From assembly GCA_016219375.1 (NCBI GenBank), contig JACRNC010000015.1, positions 62,001 through 126,000 of the forward strand: a stretch of 64,000 nucleotides of DNA, read 5' to 3'. A program made the position numbers and the translations under genes. How positions within the stretch are numbered: position 1 is the first letter of the stretch; each line of letters opens with the position of its first letter. Under the pieces are notes generated by a model. It saw only the letters and a list, made by a program, of their open reading frames with translations. It was not told the DNA's origin and ran no database searches. Shown here piece by piece: positions 18,418-26,369 of this stretch. Origin of the DNA: Burkholderiales bacterium. GTDB taxonomy: Bacteria > Pseudomonadota > Gammaproteobacteria > Burkholderiales > Burkholderiaceae_C.

Positions 18418-18433
18418 TGGCACAGCTATTGCG
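18418..18433 (+). promoter_or_regulatory. Sigma-54 (-24/-12) promoter for nirBD
   Basis: TGGCACAGCTATTGCG matches the RpoN consensus TGGCACG-N4-TTGCW with the invariant GG (18419-18420) and GC (18431-18432) separated by exactly 10 bp. Transcription would start near 18444, leaving a leader of about 220 nt before the nirB ATG. Together with NtrC-like dyads upstream this suggests nitrogen-limitation control. Confidence 0.72.
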
Positions 18434-18443
18434 TCAACTGCAG

Positions 18444-18666
18444 CGTGACTGAGGGTAGTGTCGCCCCGGTGCACCGCGTGATCTTCCGCTAACGACGGCG
18501 GACCGACATGCCGGACGGCTGTGCTTGCCCCGCAGGTGCTCGCAGCCCCAGCCCGGCAGTTCATTCGCTTGATTTGTCCGCATCCGGTCGGGCGAGGCAG
18601 CTGCCTGCGCCACCCGATGCCCGCGCCGCGGCCCCGCCGCTGCGCCCAGCCGTCGCAGGAGCACAC
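18444..18666 (+). promoter_or_regulatory. nirB leader with a candidate ANTAR-target hairpin
   Basis: The 465-bp gap after comEC (18202-18666) holds no convincing gene. Downstream of the sigma-54 start the leader contains a 6-bp stem at 18485-18502 closing the hexaloop AACGAC (18491-18496). A at loop position 1 and G at position 4 is the hallmark of ANTAR-protein RNA targets. A weak 3-bp hairpin with hexaloop ACATGC follows directly but lacks G at position 4. I see no clear intrinsic terminator with a T-tract. AGGAG lies just before the nirB ATG. Confidence 0.4.
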
Positions 18667-21255
18667 ATGAAGATCGTCGTCATCGGCCATGGCATGGTCG
18701 GCCACAAGTTCCTTGAAACCCTGGCCGAGTGCGGCCTGCCGGATGTGCAGGTCACCGTGCTGTGCGAGGAGCCGCGGCCCGCTTACGACCGCGTCCATCT
18801 GTCCGAATACTTCGCCGGCAAGACGGCAGAGGACCTGTCGCTGGTCGAGCCCGGTTTCTTCACCCGCACCGGCTTTTCGCTGCGCCTGGCGGCCAAGGCG
18901 GTGGCCATCGAGCGGCGTGACAAGACCGTCACCACGGCCGATGGCGAGGTGCTGGCCTACGACAAGCTGGTGCTGGCCACCGGCTCCAGCCCCTTCGTGC
19001 CGCCGGTGCCCGGGCGCGAGCGGCCCGGATGCTTCGTCTACCGCACCATCGAGGATCTGGACGCCATGAAGGCCGCCGGCGCCAAGGCGGCCAGCGGCGT
19101 GGTGGTGGGCGGCGGCCTGCTCGGCCTGGAGTGCGCCAAGGCGCTGCGCGACATGGGCCTGCAGACCCACGTGGTGGAGTTCGCCCCGCGGCTGATGGCC
19201 GTGCAGGTGGACGAGGGCGGCGGGCGCATCCTGCGCCACAAGATCGAGGCCCTGGGCGTGCAGGTGCACACCAGCCGCAACACGTCGGAGATCGTGGACG
19301 GGCGAGAGGCCCGCCACCGCATGGTGTTTGCCGACGGCAGCCATCTGGAGACGGACATGATCGTCTTCTCCGCCGGCATCCGCCCGCGCGACGAGCTGGC
19401 CCGCCAGTGCGTGCTGGCCATCGGCCCGCGCGGCGGCGTGGTGATCGACGACGCCTGCCGCACCAGCGATGCCGATATCTACGCCGTCGGCGAATGCGCG
19501 AGCTGGAACGAGCAGACCTTCGGCCTGGTGGCACCGGGCTACGACATGGCCCGCGTGGCCGCGCGCCACATCGCCGGCCAGGCGGGCGCGGCCTTCACCG
19601 GCGCCGACATGAGCACCAAGCTCAAGCTGATGGGCGTGGACGTGGCCAGCATCGGCGATGCGCACGGCAAGACCCCGGGCAGCCGCAGCTACCAGTTCGT
19701 CGACGAGATCAAGCAGGTCTACAAGAAGATCGTCGTCAGCGAGGACGGCAAGCGGCTGCTGGGCGCGGTGCTGGTGGGCCAGGCCGACGAGTACGGCACG
19801 CTGCTGCAGATGGCGCTCAATGCCATCACGCTGCCGGCCGACCCGGAGTTCCTGATCCTGCCCAGCAGTGACGGCAAGGCCCGCCCCGGCCTGGGCGCGG
19901 ACGCGCTGCCGGATGCGGCCCAGATCTGCTCGTGCAACAGCGTCACCAAGGGCCAGATCTGCGCCGCGGTGTGCGATGGCGCAACCAGCATCGGCGCGAT
20001 CAAGGCCTGCACCAAGGCCGGTGCCACCTGCGGCGGCTGCGTGCCCCTTGTCACGCAGATCATGAAGGCCGAGATGAAGAAGCAGGGCCTGGCGGTCAAC
20101 AACCACCTGTGCGAGCACTTCGCCTACTCGCGCCAGGAGCTGTATCACCTGATCCGCGTCGGCCAGATCAAGACCTTCGGTGAGCTGCTGGCCAAGCATG
20201 GCAAGGGCCTGGGCTGCGACATCTGCAAGCCCACCGCGGCCAGCATCTTCGCGTCCGTCTGGAACGAGTTCGTGCTCAAGAAGGAGCTGGCCGGCCTGCA
20301 GGACAGCAACGACTATTTCCTGGGCAACATCCAGAAGGACGGCACGTATTCCGTGGTGCCGCGCATGCCCGGCGGCGAGGTCACGCCCGAGGGCCTGATC
20401 GCCGTGGGCCAGGTCGCCAAGAAGTACGGCCTGTACACCAAGATCACCGGCGGCCAGCGCGTGGATCTGTTCGGCGCCCGCGTGGAGCAGCTGCCGCTGA
20501 TCTGGGAAGAGCTGATCGCCGCCGGCTTCGAGTCGGGCCATGCCTATGGCAAGAGCCTGCGCACGGTCAAGAGCTGCGTGGGCAGCACCTGGTGCCGCTA
20601 CGGCGTGGACGACAGCGTCGGCCTGGCCGTGGAGCTGGAGAACCGCTACAAGGGCCTGCGCGCGCCGCACAAGATCAAGTTCGGCGTCTCCGGCTGCACG
20701 CGCGAGTGCGCCGAGGCCCAGGGCAAAGACGTCGGCGTGATCGCCACCGACAAGGGCTGGAACCTCTATGTGTGCGGCAACGGCGGCATGAAGCCGCGCC
20801 ATGCCGAGCTGATCGCAGCCGACCTGAGCAAGACCGAGCTGATCAGGCTGATCGACCGCTTCCTGATGTTCTATGTGAAGACGGCCGACCGGCTGCAGCG
20901 CACCAGCACCTGGCGCGACAACCTGGAGGGCGGGCTGGACTACCTCAAGGACGTGCTGATCCGAGACAGCCTGGGCATCGCCGCCGAGCTGGAGGCCCAG
21001 ATGCAGCACGTGGTGGCCACCTACCAGTGCGAATGGAAGACGGCCGTCACCGACCCCGAGGTGCGCAAGCGCTTCCGCTCCTTCGTCAACGACGACCGGC
21101 CCGACGAGCGCATCGTCTTCGTCAAGGAGCGCGGGCAGATCCGCCCGGCGCGCGCCGAGGAGCGCGTCGGCGATCGCCCCTCGGGCGACGGCGCCACCGA
21201 TGCGTCCACTGATGCACATGCCGTTGAACGCGAGCCGTCCCCCGCAGCCGCCTGA
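18667..21255 (+). CDS. nirB: Assimilatory nitrite reductase (NADH), large subunit
   Basis: A cytosolic siroheme/[4Fe-4S]/FAD enzyme reducing nitrite to ammonium with NAD(P)H. The 862 residues run: an FAD/NAD pyridine-nucleotide reductase module (1-about 400, MKIVVIGHGMVGHKF); a BFD-like [2Fe-2S] region with C421, C423, C455 and C458; then the ferredoxin half-domain and siroheme domain, whose four ligand cysteines C637, C643, C677 and C681 are all present (CVGSTWC, CTREC). The ATG has AGGAG upstream. It is followed after 23 bp by nirD. A sigma-54 element and structured leader upstream suggest NtrC plus ANTAR control. The last 40 residues are an uneven charged tail. Confidence 0.96.
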   Translation: MKIVVIGHGMVGHKFLETLAECGLPDVQVTVLCEEPRPAYDRVHLSEYFAGKTAEDLSLVEPGFFTRTGFSLRLAAKAVAIERRDKTVTTADGEVLAYDKLVLATGSSPFVPPVPGRERPGCFVYRTIEDLDAMKAAGAKAASGVVVGGGLLGLECAKALRDMGLQTHVVEFAPRLMAVQVDEGGGRILRHKIEALGVQVHTSRNTSEIVDGREARHRMVFADGSHLETDMIVFSAGIRPRDELARQCVLAIGPRGGVVIDDACRTSDADIYAVGECASWNEQTFGLVAPGYDMARVAARHIAGQAGAAFTGADMSTKLKLMGVDVASIGDAHGKTPGSRSYQFVDEIKQVYKKIVVSEDGKRLLGAVLVGQADEYGTLLQMALNAITLPADPEFLILPSSDGKARPGLGADALPDAAQICSCNSVTKGQICAAVCDGATSIGAIKACTKAGATCGGCVPLVTQIMKAEMKKQGLAVNNHLCEHFAYSRQELYHLIRVGQIKTFGELLAKHGKGLGCDICKPTAASIFASVWNEFVLKKELAGLQDSNDYFLGNIQKDGTYSVVPRMPGGEVTPEGLIAVGQVAKKYGLYTKITGGQRVDLFGARVEQLPLIWEELIAAGFESGHAYGKSLRTVKSCVGSTWCRYGVDDSVGLAVELENRYKGLRAPHKIKFGVSGCTRECAEAQGKDVGVIATDKGWNLYVCGNGGMKPRHAELIAADLSKTELIRLIDRFLMFYVKTADRLQRTSTWRDNLEGGLDYLKDVLIRDSLGIAAELEAQMQHVVATYQCEWKTAVTDPEVRKRFRSFVNDDRPDERIVFVKERGQIRPARAEERVGDRPSGDGATDASTDAHAVEREPSPAAA

Positions 21256-21278
21256 CCCCCGCCATCCGGACCACAGCC

Positions 21279-21674
21279 ATGACCGAAGCCCTTCTCGACT
21301 CCCACCCGGCATCCGCAGCCGCCGCTGCAGCGCGGGCTGCCACTACCCCCACGCCGTGGACCGACGTCTGCGCCGCCGCGGACATCTTGCCCGACACCGG
21401 CGTGTGCGCCCGCATCCAGGGCCGGCACGTGGCCGTGTTCCGTGTCGGCGCGGAGCAGTTCTTCGCCATCGACAACGTCGACCCCAAGGCCGGCGCCAGC
21501 GTGCTGTCGCGCGGCCTGGTGGGCAGCCTGGGCGAGCGCATCGTCGTGGCCTCGCCGCTCTACAAGCATCACTTCGACCTGCGCACCGGCGAATGCCTGG
21601 AGGCGGCGGAGCTGTCCCTGCGGGCCTATGCGGTGCGCGTGGAGGGCGGGCGGGTGCAGGTCTCGCTGGCCTGA
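21279..21674 (+). CDS. nirD: Nitrite reductase small subunit NirD
   Basis: A Rieske-fold accessory subunit of NirB, 131 residues. After an Ala/Thr-rich N-terminal extension of about 25 residues comes WTDVCAAADILPDTGVCARI and then FRVGAEQFFAIDNVDPKAGASVLSRG. The cluster-binding CxH pairs of true Rieske proteins are absent, as usual for NirD. YKHHFDLRTGECL and a short C-terminal strand complete the fold. It is 23 bp downstream of nirB and certainly cotranscribed. Confidence 0.93.
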   Translation: MTEALLDSHPASAAAAAARAATTPTPWTDVCAAADILPDTGVCARIQGRHVAVFRVGAEQFFAIDNVDPKAGASVLSRGLVGSLGERIVVASPLYKHHFDLRTGECLEAAELSLRAYAVRVEGGRVQVSLA

Positions 21675-21884
21675 GGCAGCGGGCAGGGCGCCTGGCGGGC
21701 GCCAGGGCTGCGCCCCTGGCCCGGGGCGGGCACCGAACTTGCGCGAGCCGGGGGGCGCGCGCATCGGATAGCCGCCGGCGCGGCGAGATGGCCTATCGTG
21801 CGCGGTCTTCGCGCCCGCCACGTCGTCCCGCCCCGTGCGGGCGCGTCCGTCCGCGCCTGACCGTTCGCGCCTGCCCCTCCGCCC

Positions 21885-23252
21885 ATGTCCGTGCCTGACT
21901 CCTCTGCCTCTGCGCCGTCCATCCCCCAGCTCGTGCTGCGCGCCCGCCAGCTCGAGATCGAGTCGCTGCGCCACCTCGCCGCCCGTGCCGAGCTGGCCGA
22001 TGTGGTCGGGCAGCTGATCCACGCGCTGCAGCACGAGCGCGGCGCCACCAGCATCTACCTGGCGTCCGGCGGCCAGCGCTTCACCGAGGAGCGGCGCGAG
22101 GCCGCCGCCGCAGCGCAGCCGGTGGAGGCCGCGCTGCGCGCGCTGTTTGCCACGCAGATGGAGGCCGAGCAGGGTGCCAGCGCGCGCATGCTGTCGCTGA
22201 TGGCCTGGGTGCTGCTGGACCTCAACACGCTGGCGGGCTTGCGCGAGCAGGTGGCCCAGCGCACGCCCAGCGCGCATGACGCGGTGGCCGCCTTCAGCCG
22301 CGTCATCGCCGGGCTGGTGGAGCTGGTCTTCCACCTGGCCGATGCGGCAGCGCACCCGGCGGTGTCGCGCCTGCTGGTGGCCTTCGTGCACCTGGTGCAG
22401 GGCAAGGAGGCGGCCGGCCAGGAGCGGGCGGTGGGCGCGCAGCTCTTCGCTTCGGGCCGCTGCGAGGATGCCGAGCAGCAGCGCATCGTGCATCTGATCG
22501 ACGCGCAGGAGCGCAGCCTGCAGGTGTTCGAGGAGTTCGCCGACGATGCGCTGCGCCGGCGCTGGCAGCAGCACCAGCTCACGCCCAACGTGGCGCAGCT
22601 GGAGCGCCTGCGCCGCACGCTGTGCGCGGCGCGCGCCGGCGCCGTGCTGGACACGGCGCTCAGCCCCACCTGGTTCGAGGTCACCAGCGAGCGCATCACC
22701 GAGATGTGGCGCATCCAGGCCGACCTGGTCGCCACGCTGCGCCAGGCCTGCCAGCAGCAGATCGCCGACGCCCTGAGCGACCTGCAGGACTCCAAGGGAC
22801 TGCTCAAGCGCCTGCGCGACAACCCGCCGCCGCATGCCCATGCGGTGGACCGCTTCTTCAGCCCCGCCGCCCAGCCGCAGGCCGCGCCGGTGTTGCCCGG
22901 CCCAGGCGAGGCGCTGGCACCGCAGGCCACGGACGACCCGGCTGCCGCATCGCTGGTGGAGCTGCTCAAGGCCCAGACGGCGCGGCTGGGCAGCATGGAG
23001 GCCGAGCTGGAGGCAGCGCGCCGCGCGCTCAACGAGCGCAAGGTCATCGAGCGGGCCAAGGGCGCGCTGATGTCACGCTTGGGGCTGACGGAGGAGGCAG
23101 CCTTTCGCATGCTGCAGAAGGCGTCGATGGACCACAACCGCCGCCTGCTCGACGTGGCCGAGGCCACGCTGACGCTGCCGGACTTCGTCTTCACCACGCG
23201 GGCGGATCAGCCGGCACCCGGCAAGCCCGAGCGGCCCACGCACCAGAAGTGA
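21885..23252 (+). CDS. nasR: NIT-ANTAR transcription antiterminator, NasR-like
   Basis: The 455-residue protein has a nitrate/nitrite-sensing NIT domain (about residues 30-290, mostly helical, with QHERGATSIYLASGG) and a C-terminal ANTAR RNA-binding domain (about 375-440, ERKVIERAKGALMSRLGLTEEAAFRMLQKASM). In Klebsiella, NasR with this architecture binds nitrate or nitrite and prevents termination in the nasF leader. Here it sits between nirBD and a nitrite channel, both with long structured leaders, so these are the likely targets (inference). A coiled-coil-like stretch precedes ANTAR. The 210-bp gap after nirD contains GC-rich hairpins without a T-tract. Confidence 0.88.
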   Translation: MSVPDSSASAPSIPQLVLRARQLEIESLRHLAARAELADVVGQLIHALQHERGATSIYLASGGQRFTEERREAAAAAQPVEAALRALFATQMEAEQGASARMLSLMAWVLLDLNTLAGLREQVAQRTPSAHDAVAAFSRVIAGLVELVFHLADAAAHPAVSRLLVAFVHLVQGKEAAGQERAVGAQLFASGRCEDAEQQRIVHLIDAQERSLQVFEEFADDALRRRWQQHQLTPNVAQLERLRRTLCAARAGAVLDTALSPTWFEVTSERITEMWRIQADLVATLRQACQQQIADALSDLQDSKGLLKRLRDNPPPHAHAVDRFFSPAAQPQAAPVLPGPGEALAPQATDDPAAASLVELLKAQTARLGSMEAELEAARRALNERKVIERAKGALMSRLGLTEEAAFRMLQKASMDHNRRLLDVAEATLTLPDFVFTTRADQPAPGKPERPTHQK

Positions 23253-23347
23253 CCGGCGCGCACCACGGCTGGCCCCTCGGGCGCCGGTCCGGGGCTCGGC
23301 CGCGGTGCGCCGGCGCCTGACGGTGGCGCAGCGGCCCTTCAGCCGCC

Positions 23348-23363
23348 TGGCACGGAAGGTGCG
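23348..23363 (+). promoter_or_regulatory. Sigma-54 (-24/-12) promoter for the nitrite channel gene
   Basis: TGGCACGGAAGGTGCG has the complete -24 element TGGCACG and TGC of the -12 element. GG (23349-23350) and GC (23361-23362) are 10 bp apart, as RpoN requires. The only deviation is G for the first T of TTGC. Transcription would begin near 23374, about 178 nt before the ATG. A like element precedes nirB. Confidence 0.65.
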
Positions 23364-23373
23364 TACCCGGCTG

Positions 23374-23551
23374 CCATCGAGCTAATGGCGGCTCGGCATG
23401 GCGCACGCAGCCTGCGTGCTGCCGATCTCACACGCGGATGACGGCGTCCCGTCCCCACCGGCTTTACCTGAGCCGGTGCGGGCTGGGGCGCCGTTTTCGT
23501 TTCTGGCTTGTCCGTTTCTCGCGCTCCAACGTCACCACCGAAGGGACCACC
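23374..23551 (+). promoter_or_regulatory. Structured leader with competing hairpins before the nitrite channel
   Basis: No gene lies in 23253-23551. The leader forms several stems: GCCAT/ATGGC (23373-23389) and GCACGC/GCGTGC (23402-23419 region). A strong hairpin at 23453-23482 has arms CACCGGCT and AGCCGGTG plus CCC/GGG. Its right arm overlaps the left arm of another hairpin, CGGTGC (23474-23479) with GCGCCG (23488-23493), followed by TTTTCGTTT. The two cannot form together, which is the layout of an antiterminator/terminator switch. The stems do not show a clear A1-G4 hexaloop. Confidence 0.45.
23474..23502 (+). terminator. Possible attenuator terminator in the nitrite channel leader
   Basis: A 6-bp stem (CGGTGC with GCGCCG, one G-U pair) and 8-nt loop are followed immediately by TTTTCGTTT. 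It shares six bases with the preceding stronger hairpin, so only one of them can form. Confidence 0.4.
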
Positions 23552-24364
23552 ATGGCCTACCTTGCCCCTGCCGAATTCGTCACCAAGATGGTCGACGCCG
23601 GTGAATCCAAGCTGCTCATGTCCACCCGGGACACGCTGATCCGCTCCTACATGGCCGGTGCCATCCTGGCGCTGGCGGCGGCGTTCGCCGTGACCGTCAC
23701 GGTCAACACCGGCAATGCGCTGATCGGCGCGCTGCTCTTCCCGGTGGGCTTTTGCATGCTCTACCTGCTGGGCTTCGACCTGCTGACGGGCGTGTTCACC
23801 CTGGCGCCGCTGGCCGTGCTGGACAAGCGCCCGGGCGCCACCTGGGCCGGCGTGCTGCGCAACTGGAGCCTGGTGTTCGTCGGCAACTTCGCAGGTGCCA
23901 TCACCGTGGCGGTGTTCATGGCCATCATCTTCACCTTCGGCTTCAGCGAGGCGCCCAACGCCATCGGCCAGAAGATCGGCCACATCGGCGAGGGCCGCAC
24001 CGTGGGCTATGCCGACCACGGCATGGCCGGCATGCTGACGCTGTTCGTGCGCGCGGTGATGTGCAACTGGATGGTCTCCACCGGCGTGGTCGCCGCCATG
24101 ATGTCCAGCAGCGTCTCGGGCAAGGTCATCGGCATGTGGATGCCCATCCTCGTCTTTTTCTACATGGGCTTCGAGCACAGCATCGTCAACATGTTCCTGT
24201 TCCCCTCGGGCCTGATGCTGGGCGGCAACTTCACGATCATGGACTACCTGATCTGGAACGAGATCCCCACCGTGCTGGGCAACCTGGTGGGCGGCCTGAC
24301 CTTCGTCGGCGCCACGCTCTACTCCACCCACTACAAGACGGCGCCCAAGCGCGTGGCCGCCTGA
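23552..24364 (+). CDS. Formate/nitrite transporter (FNT) family channel
   Basis: A 270-residue inner-membrane pentameric FNT channel, here most likely for nitrite import. It has six predicted membrane helices, the FNT segments GFCMLYLLGFDLLTG and RAVMCNWMVSTGV, and the central-loop region GFEHSIVNMFLFPSG. The ATG follows AAGGGA. A sigma-54 element and structured leader lie upstream. The gene lies between NasR and the PP2C/kinase fusion, close to nirBD, which favours nitrite over formate. Whether it is NirC, FocA or a separate branch cannot be told here. Confidence 0.9.
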   Translation: MAYLAPAEFVTKMVDAGESKLLMSTRDTLIRSYMAGAILALAAAFAVTVTVNTGNALIGALLFPVGFCMLYLLGFDLLTGVFTLAPLAVLDKRPGATWAGVLRNWSLVFVGNFAGAITVAVFMAIIFTFGFSEAPNAIGQKIGHIGEGRTVGYADHGMAGMLTLFVRAVMCNWMVSTGVVAAMMSSSVSGKVIGMWMPILVFFYMGFEHSIVNMFLFPSGLMLGGNFTIMDYLIWNEIPTVLGNLVGGLTFVGATLYSTHYKTAPKRVAA

Positions 24365-24447
24365 TCGGCTGAACCGGTGAGCAGGGCCGGGGCCCGCGGC
24401 GTCGCTCACGAGGCGGCGGCCCAGGGCGCCGGCCCGGTTCTCTTCCC

Positions 24448-26229
24448 ATGAACGCCTTGCCCCAGCCTTTGCCCGGCCGCGCCGCGGTGCCAGCCACGCG
24501 GCCGGCGATGCGGCTGGCGATCGGTCAGCACTCGCGCCCTGGCCGCAAGGGGCTGGCCAACCAAGACTTCCACGGCGCCGCCGTCCCCGCGGGCTCGCTG
24601 CTGGCCACCAAGGGCGCGGTGCTCGCGCTGGCCGACGGCATCGGCAGCAGCGCCGTCAGCCAGGTGGCCAGCGCTGCTGCGGTGCGCGGCTTCCTGGAGG
24701 ACTACTACTGCACCTCAGAGGCCTGGACGGTGCGCCGCGCCGCGCAGCGGGTGCTGCAGGCCACCAACTCCTGGCTGCATGCGCAGACCGTGCGCAGCGA
24801 GGCGCGCTTCGACCACGACCGCGGCTACGTCTGCACCTTCAGCGCCCTGGTGCTCAAGGGCCGCCAGGGCCACCTGCTGCACGTGGGCGATGCGCGCGTG
24901 TGGCGGCTGCACGCCCAGGCGCTGGAGCAGCTCAGCGACGACCATCGCATCCGCGTGTCATCGGTCGAGAGCTACCTGGCGCGCGCCCTGGGCGCCGGCC
25001 CCACGGTGGAGATCGACTACCGCAGTTGGCCGCTGGAGGAAGGCGAGGTCTACCTGCTGGCCACCGACGGCGCGCACGGGCGGCTGGACGCGGCCTCGGT
25101 GCACGAGGCCCTGCGCCGCCACGGCGACGACCTGGACGCTGCGGCCGAGTGGCTGACGGCCATCGCCGCCGAGCGCGGCAGCGACGACGACGCCACGGTG
25201 CAGATCGTGCGCATCGACGGCCTGCCCGCGCCCGACGCCGGCCAGTGGCAGGCGCAGCGCGAGCACCTGAAGCCGCCGCCGCCGCTGAAGGCCGGCATGG
25301 GCTTCGAGGGCTACACCGTCATCCGCGAGCTGCACGTCAGCCCGCGCAGCCACGTGCACCTGGCGGTGGACGAGGCCAGCGGCCGGCAGGTGGTGATCAA
25401 GCTGCCCTCGGTAGACCGCCAGGGCGATCCCGCCTGCCTGGACGCCCTGCTGCTGGAGGACTGGATCGCCCGCCGCATCGACAGCCCGCACGTCGTCAAG
25501 GCGCACGTGGCCGACCGGCCGCGCGAGCACGTCTTCGTGGCCCTGGAGCACATCGACGGGCCCACCCTGGCGCAGTGGATGGTGGACCACCCGCGCCCGG
25601 CGCTGGACGAGGTGCGCCGCCTGGTCGAGCAGGCCGCCCGGGGCCTGCAGGCCCTGCACCGCAAGGAGATGCTGCACCAAGACCTGCGGCCGGAGAACCT
25701 GCTGATCGACCGCCACGGCACCGTGCGCCTCATCGACCTGGGCGCCGTGCACGTGGCCGGCCTGACCGAAGGCACGGCCCGCGCCCGGCCCGACGCCATC
25801 GAGGGCTCGCTGCAGTACACCGCGCCGGAGTACTTCATCGGCGGCGCGGGCTCCGCGCGGTCGGACCTGTTCTCGCTGGCCGTGCTGACCTACCAGATGC
25901 TCACCGGCCACCTGCCCTACGGCGTGCAGGTGACCCGGCTGCGCACGCCGGGCGACCTCAAGAGCCTGCGCTACATCCCCGTGCGCCAGCACCGGCCCGA
26001 CCTGCCGCCCTGGCTGGACGCCGTGTTGCGCCGCGCCCTGCATCCGCAGCCGGCCCGGCGCCAAGAGGCGCTGTCGGAGTTCGTGCATGACCTGCGCCAT
26101 CCTCCCCGCCACGCGGGGCCGGCGTCCCTGCCGCTGATCGAGCGCGACCCGGCGGCCTTCTGGCGCTGGGCGGCGGTGATCCTGGCCGGCCTGCTGCTGG
26201 CGACCTGGGCACGGCTGTTCGTCGGCTGA
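24448..26229 (+). CDS. Bifunctional PP2C phosphatase / Ser-Thr kinase, membrane anchored
   Basis: A 593-residue fusion. Residues about 20-255 form a PP2C phosphatase with NQDFHG, LADGIGSS, VGDARVWRL, LLATDGAHG and GSDDDAT. Residues about 285-555 form a Hanks-type kinase with VVIKLPS (ATP lysine), HQDLRPENLL in place of HRDLKPEN, LIDLGA in place of DFG, and YTAPEYF. The glycine-rich loop is poor: HVSPRSHVH has none of the usual GxGxxG glycines. A single membrane helix (about 570-590) ends the protein. Similar fusions stand beside nirBD and nitrate/nitrite transporters in Pseudomonas and other Proteobacteria (PA1782 type), but the target is not known. It starts 83 bp after the channel gene. Confidence 0.9.
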   Translation: MNALPQPLPGRAAVPATRPAMRLAIGQHSRPGRKGLANQDFHGAAVPAGSLLATKGAVLALADGIGSSAVSQVASAAAVRGFLEDYYCTSEAWTVRRAAQRVLQATNSWLHAQTVRSEARFDHDRGYVCTFSALVLKGRQGHLLHVGDARVWRLHAQALEQLSDDHRIRVSSVESYLARALGAGPTVEIDYRSWPLEEGEVYLLATDGAHGRLDAASVHEALRRHGDDLDAAAEWLTAIAAERGSDDDATVQIVRIDGLPAPDAGQWQAQREHLKPPPPLKAGMGFEGYTVIRELHVSPRSHVHLAVDEASGRQVVIKLPSVDRQGDPACLDALLLEDWIARRIDSPHVVKAHVADRPREHVFVALEHIDGPTLAQWMVDHPRPALDEVRRLVEQAARGLQALHRKEMLHQDLRPENLLIDRHGTVRLIDLGAVHVAGLTEGTARARPDAIEGSLQYTAPEYFIGGAGSARSDLFSLAVLTYQMLTGHLPYGVQVTRLRTPGDLKSLRYIPVRQHRPDLPPWLDAVLRRALHPQPARRQEALSEFVHDLRHPPRHAGPASLPLIERDPAAFWRWAAVILAGLLLATWARLFVG

Positions 26230-26369
26230 CGCGCAGCAGCCGGTGGTTCGATCCCAGGGGCGCAGGCCGCCTGCCGCGCCCAGGGCGCGTCACCGGCCTG
26301 ACACCTTGTGGCTCGCAACTTGCTCCACACTCCTCCCAAGGTCATTCTTGCCGCCCCGGAGCCCGTCGA

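Noticed and set aside
18238-18492. Open frame of 84 codons between comEC and nirB
   Set aside because: It overlaps the sigma-54 element and NtrC-like sites, has no ribosome-binding site and shows no protein-like pattern.
18503-18514. Second hexaloop hairpin (loop ACATGC) as part of a tandem ANTAR target
   Set aside because: The stem is only three base pairs and position 4 of the loop is not G.
16693-21312. A 1539-codon open frame on the minus strand across comEC and nirB
   Set aside because: It is antisense to two certain genes, is rich in His/Gln/Ala/Gly as expected for a shadow of GC-rich codons, and shows no domain.
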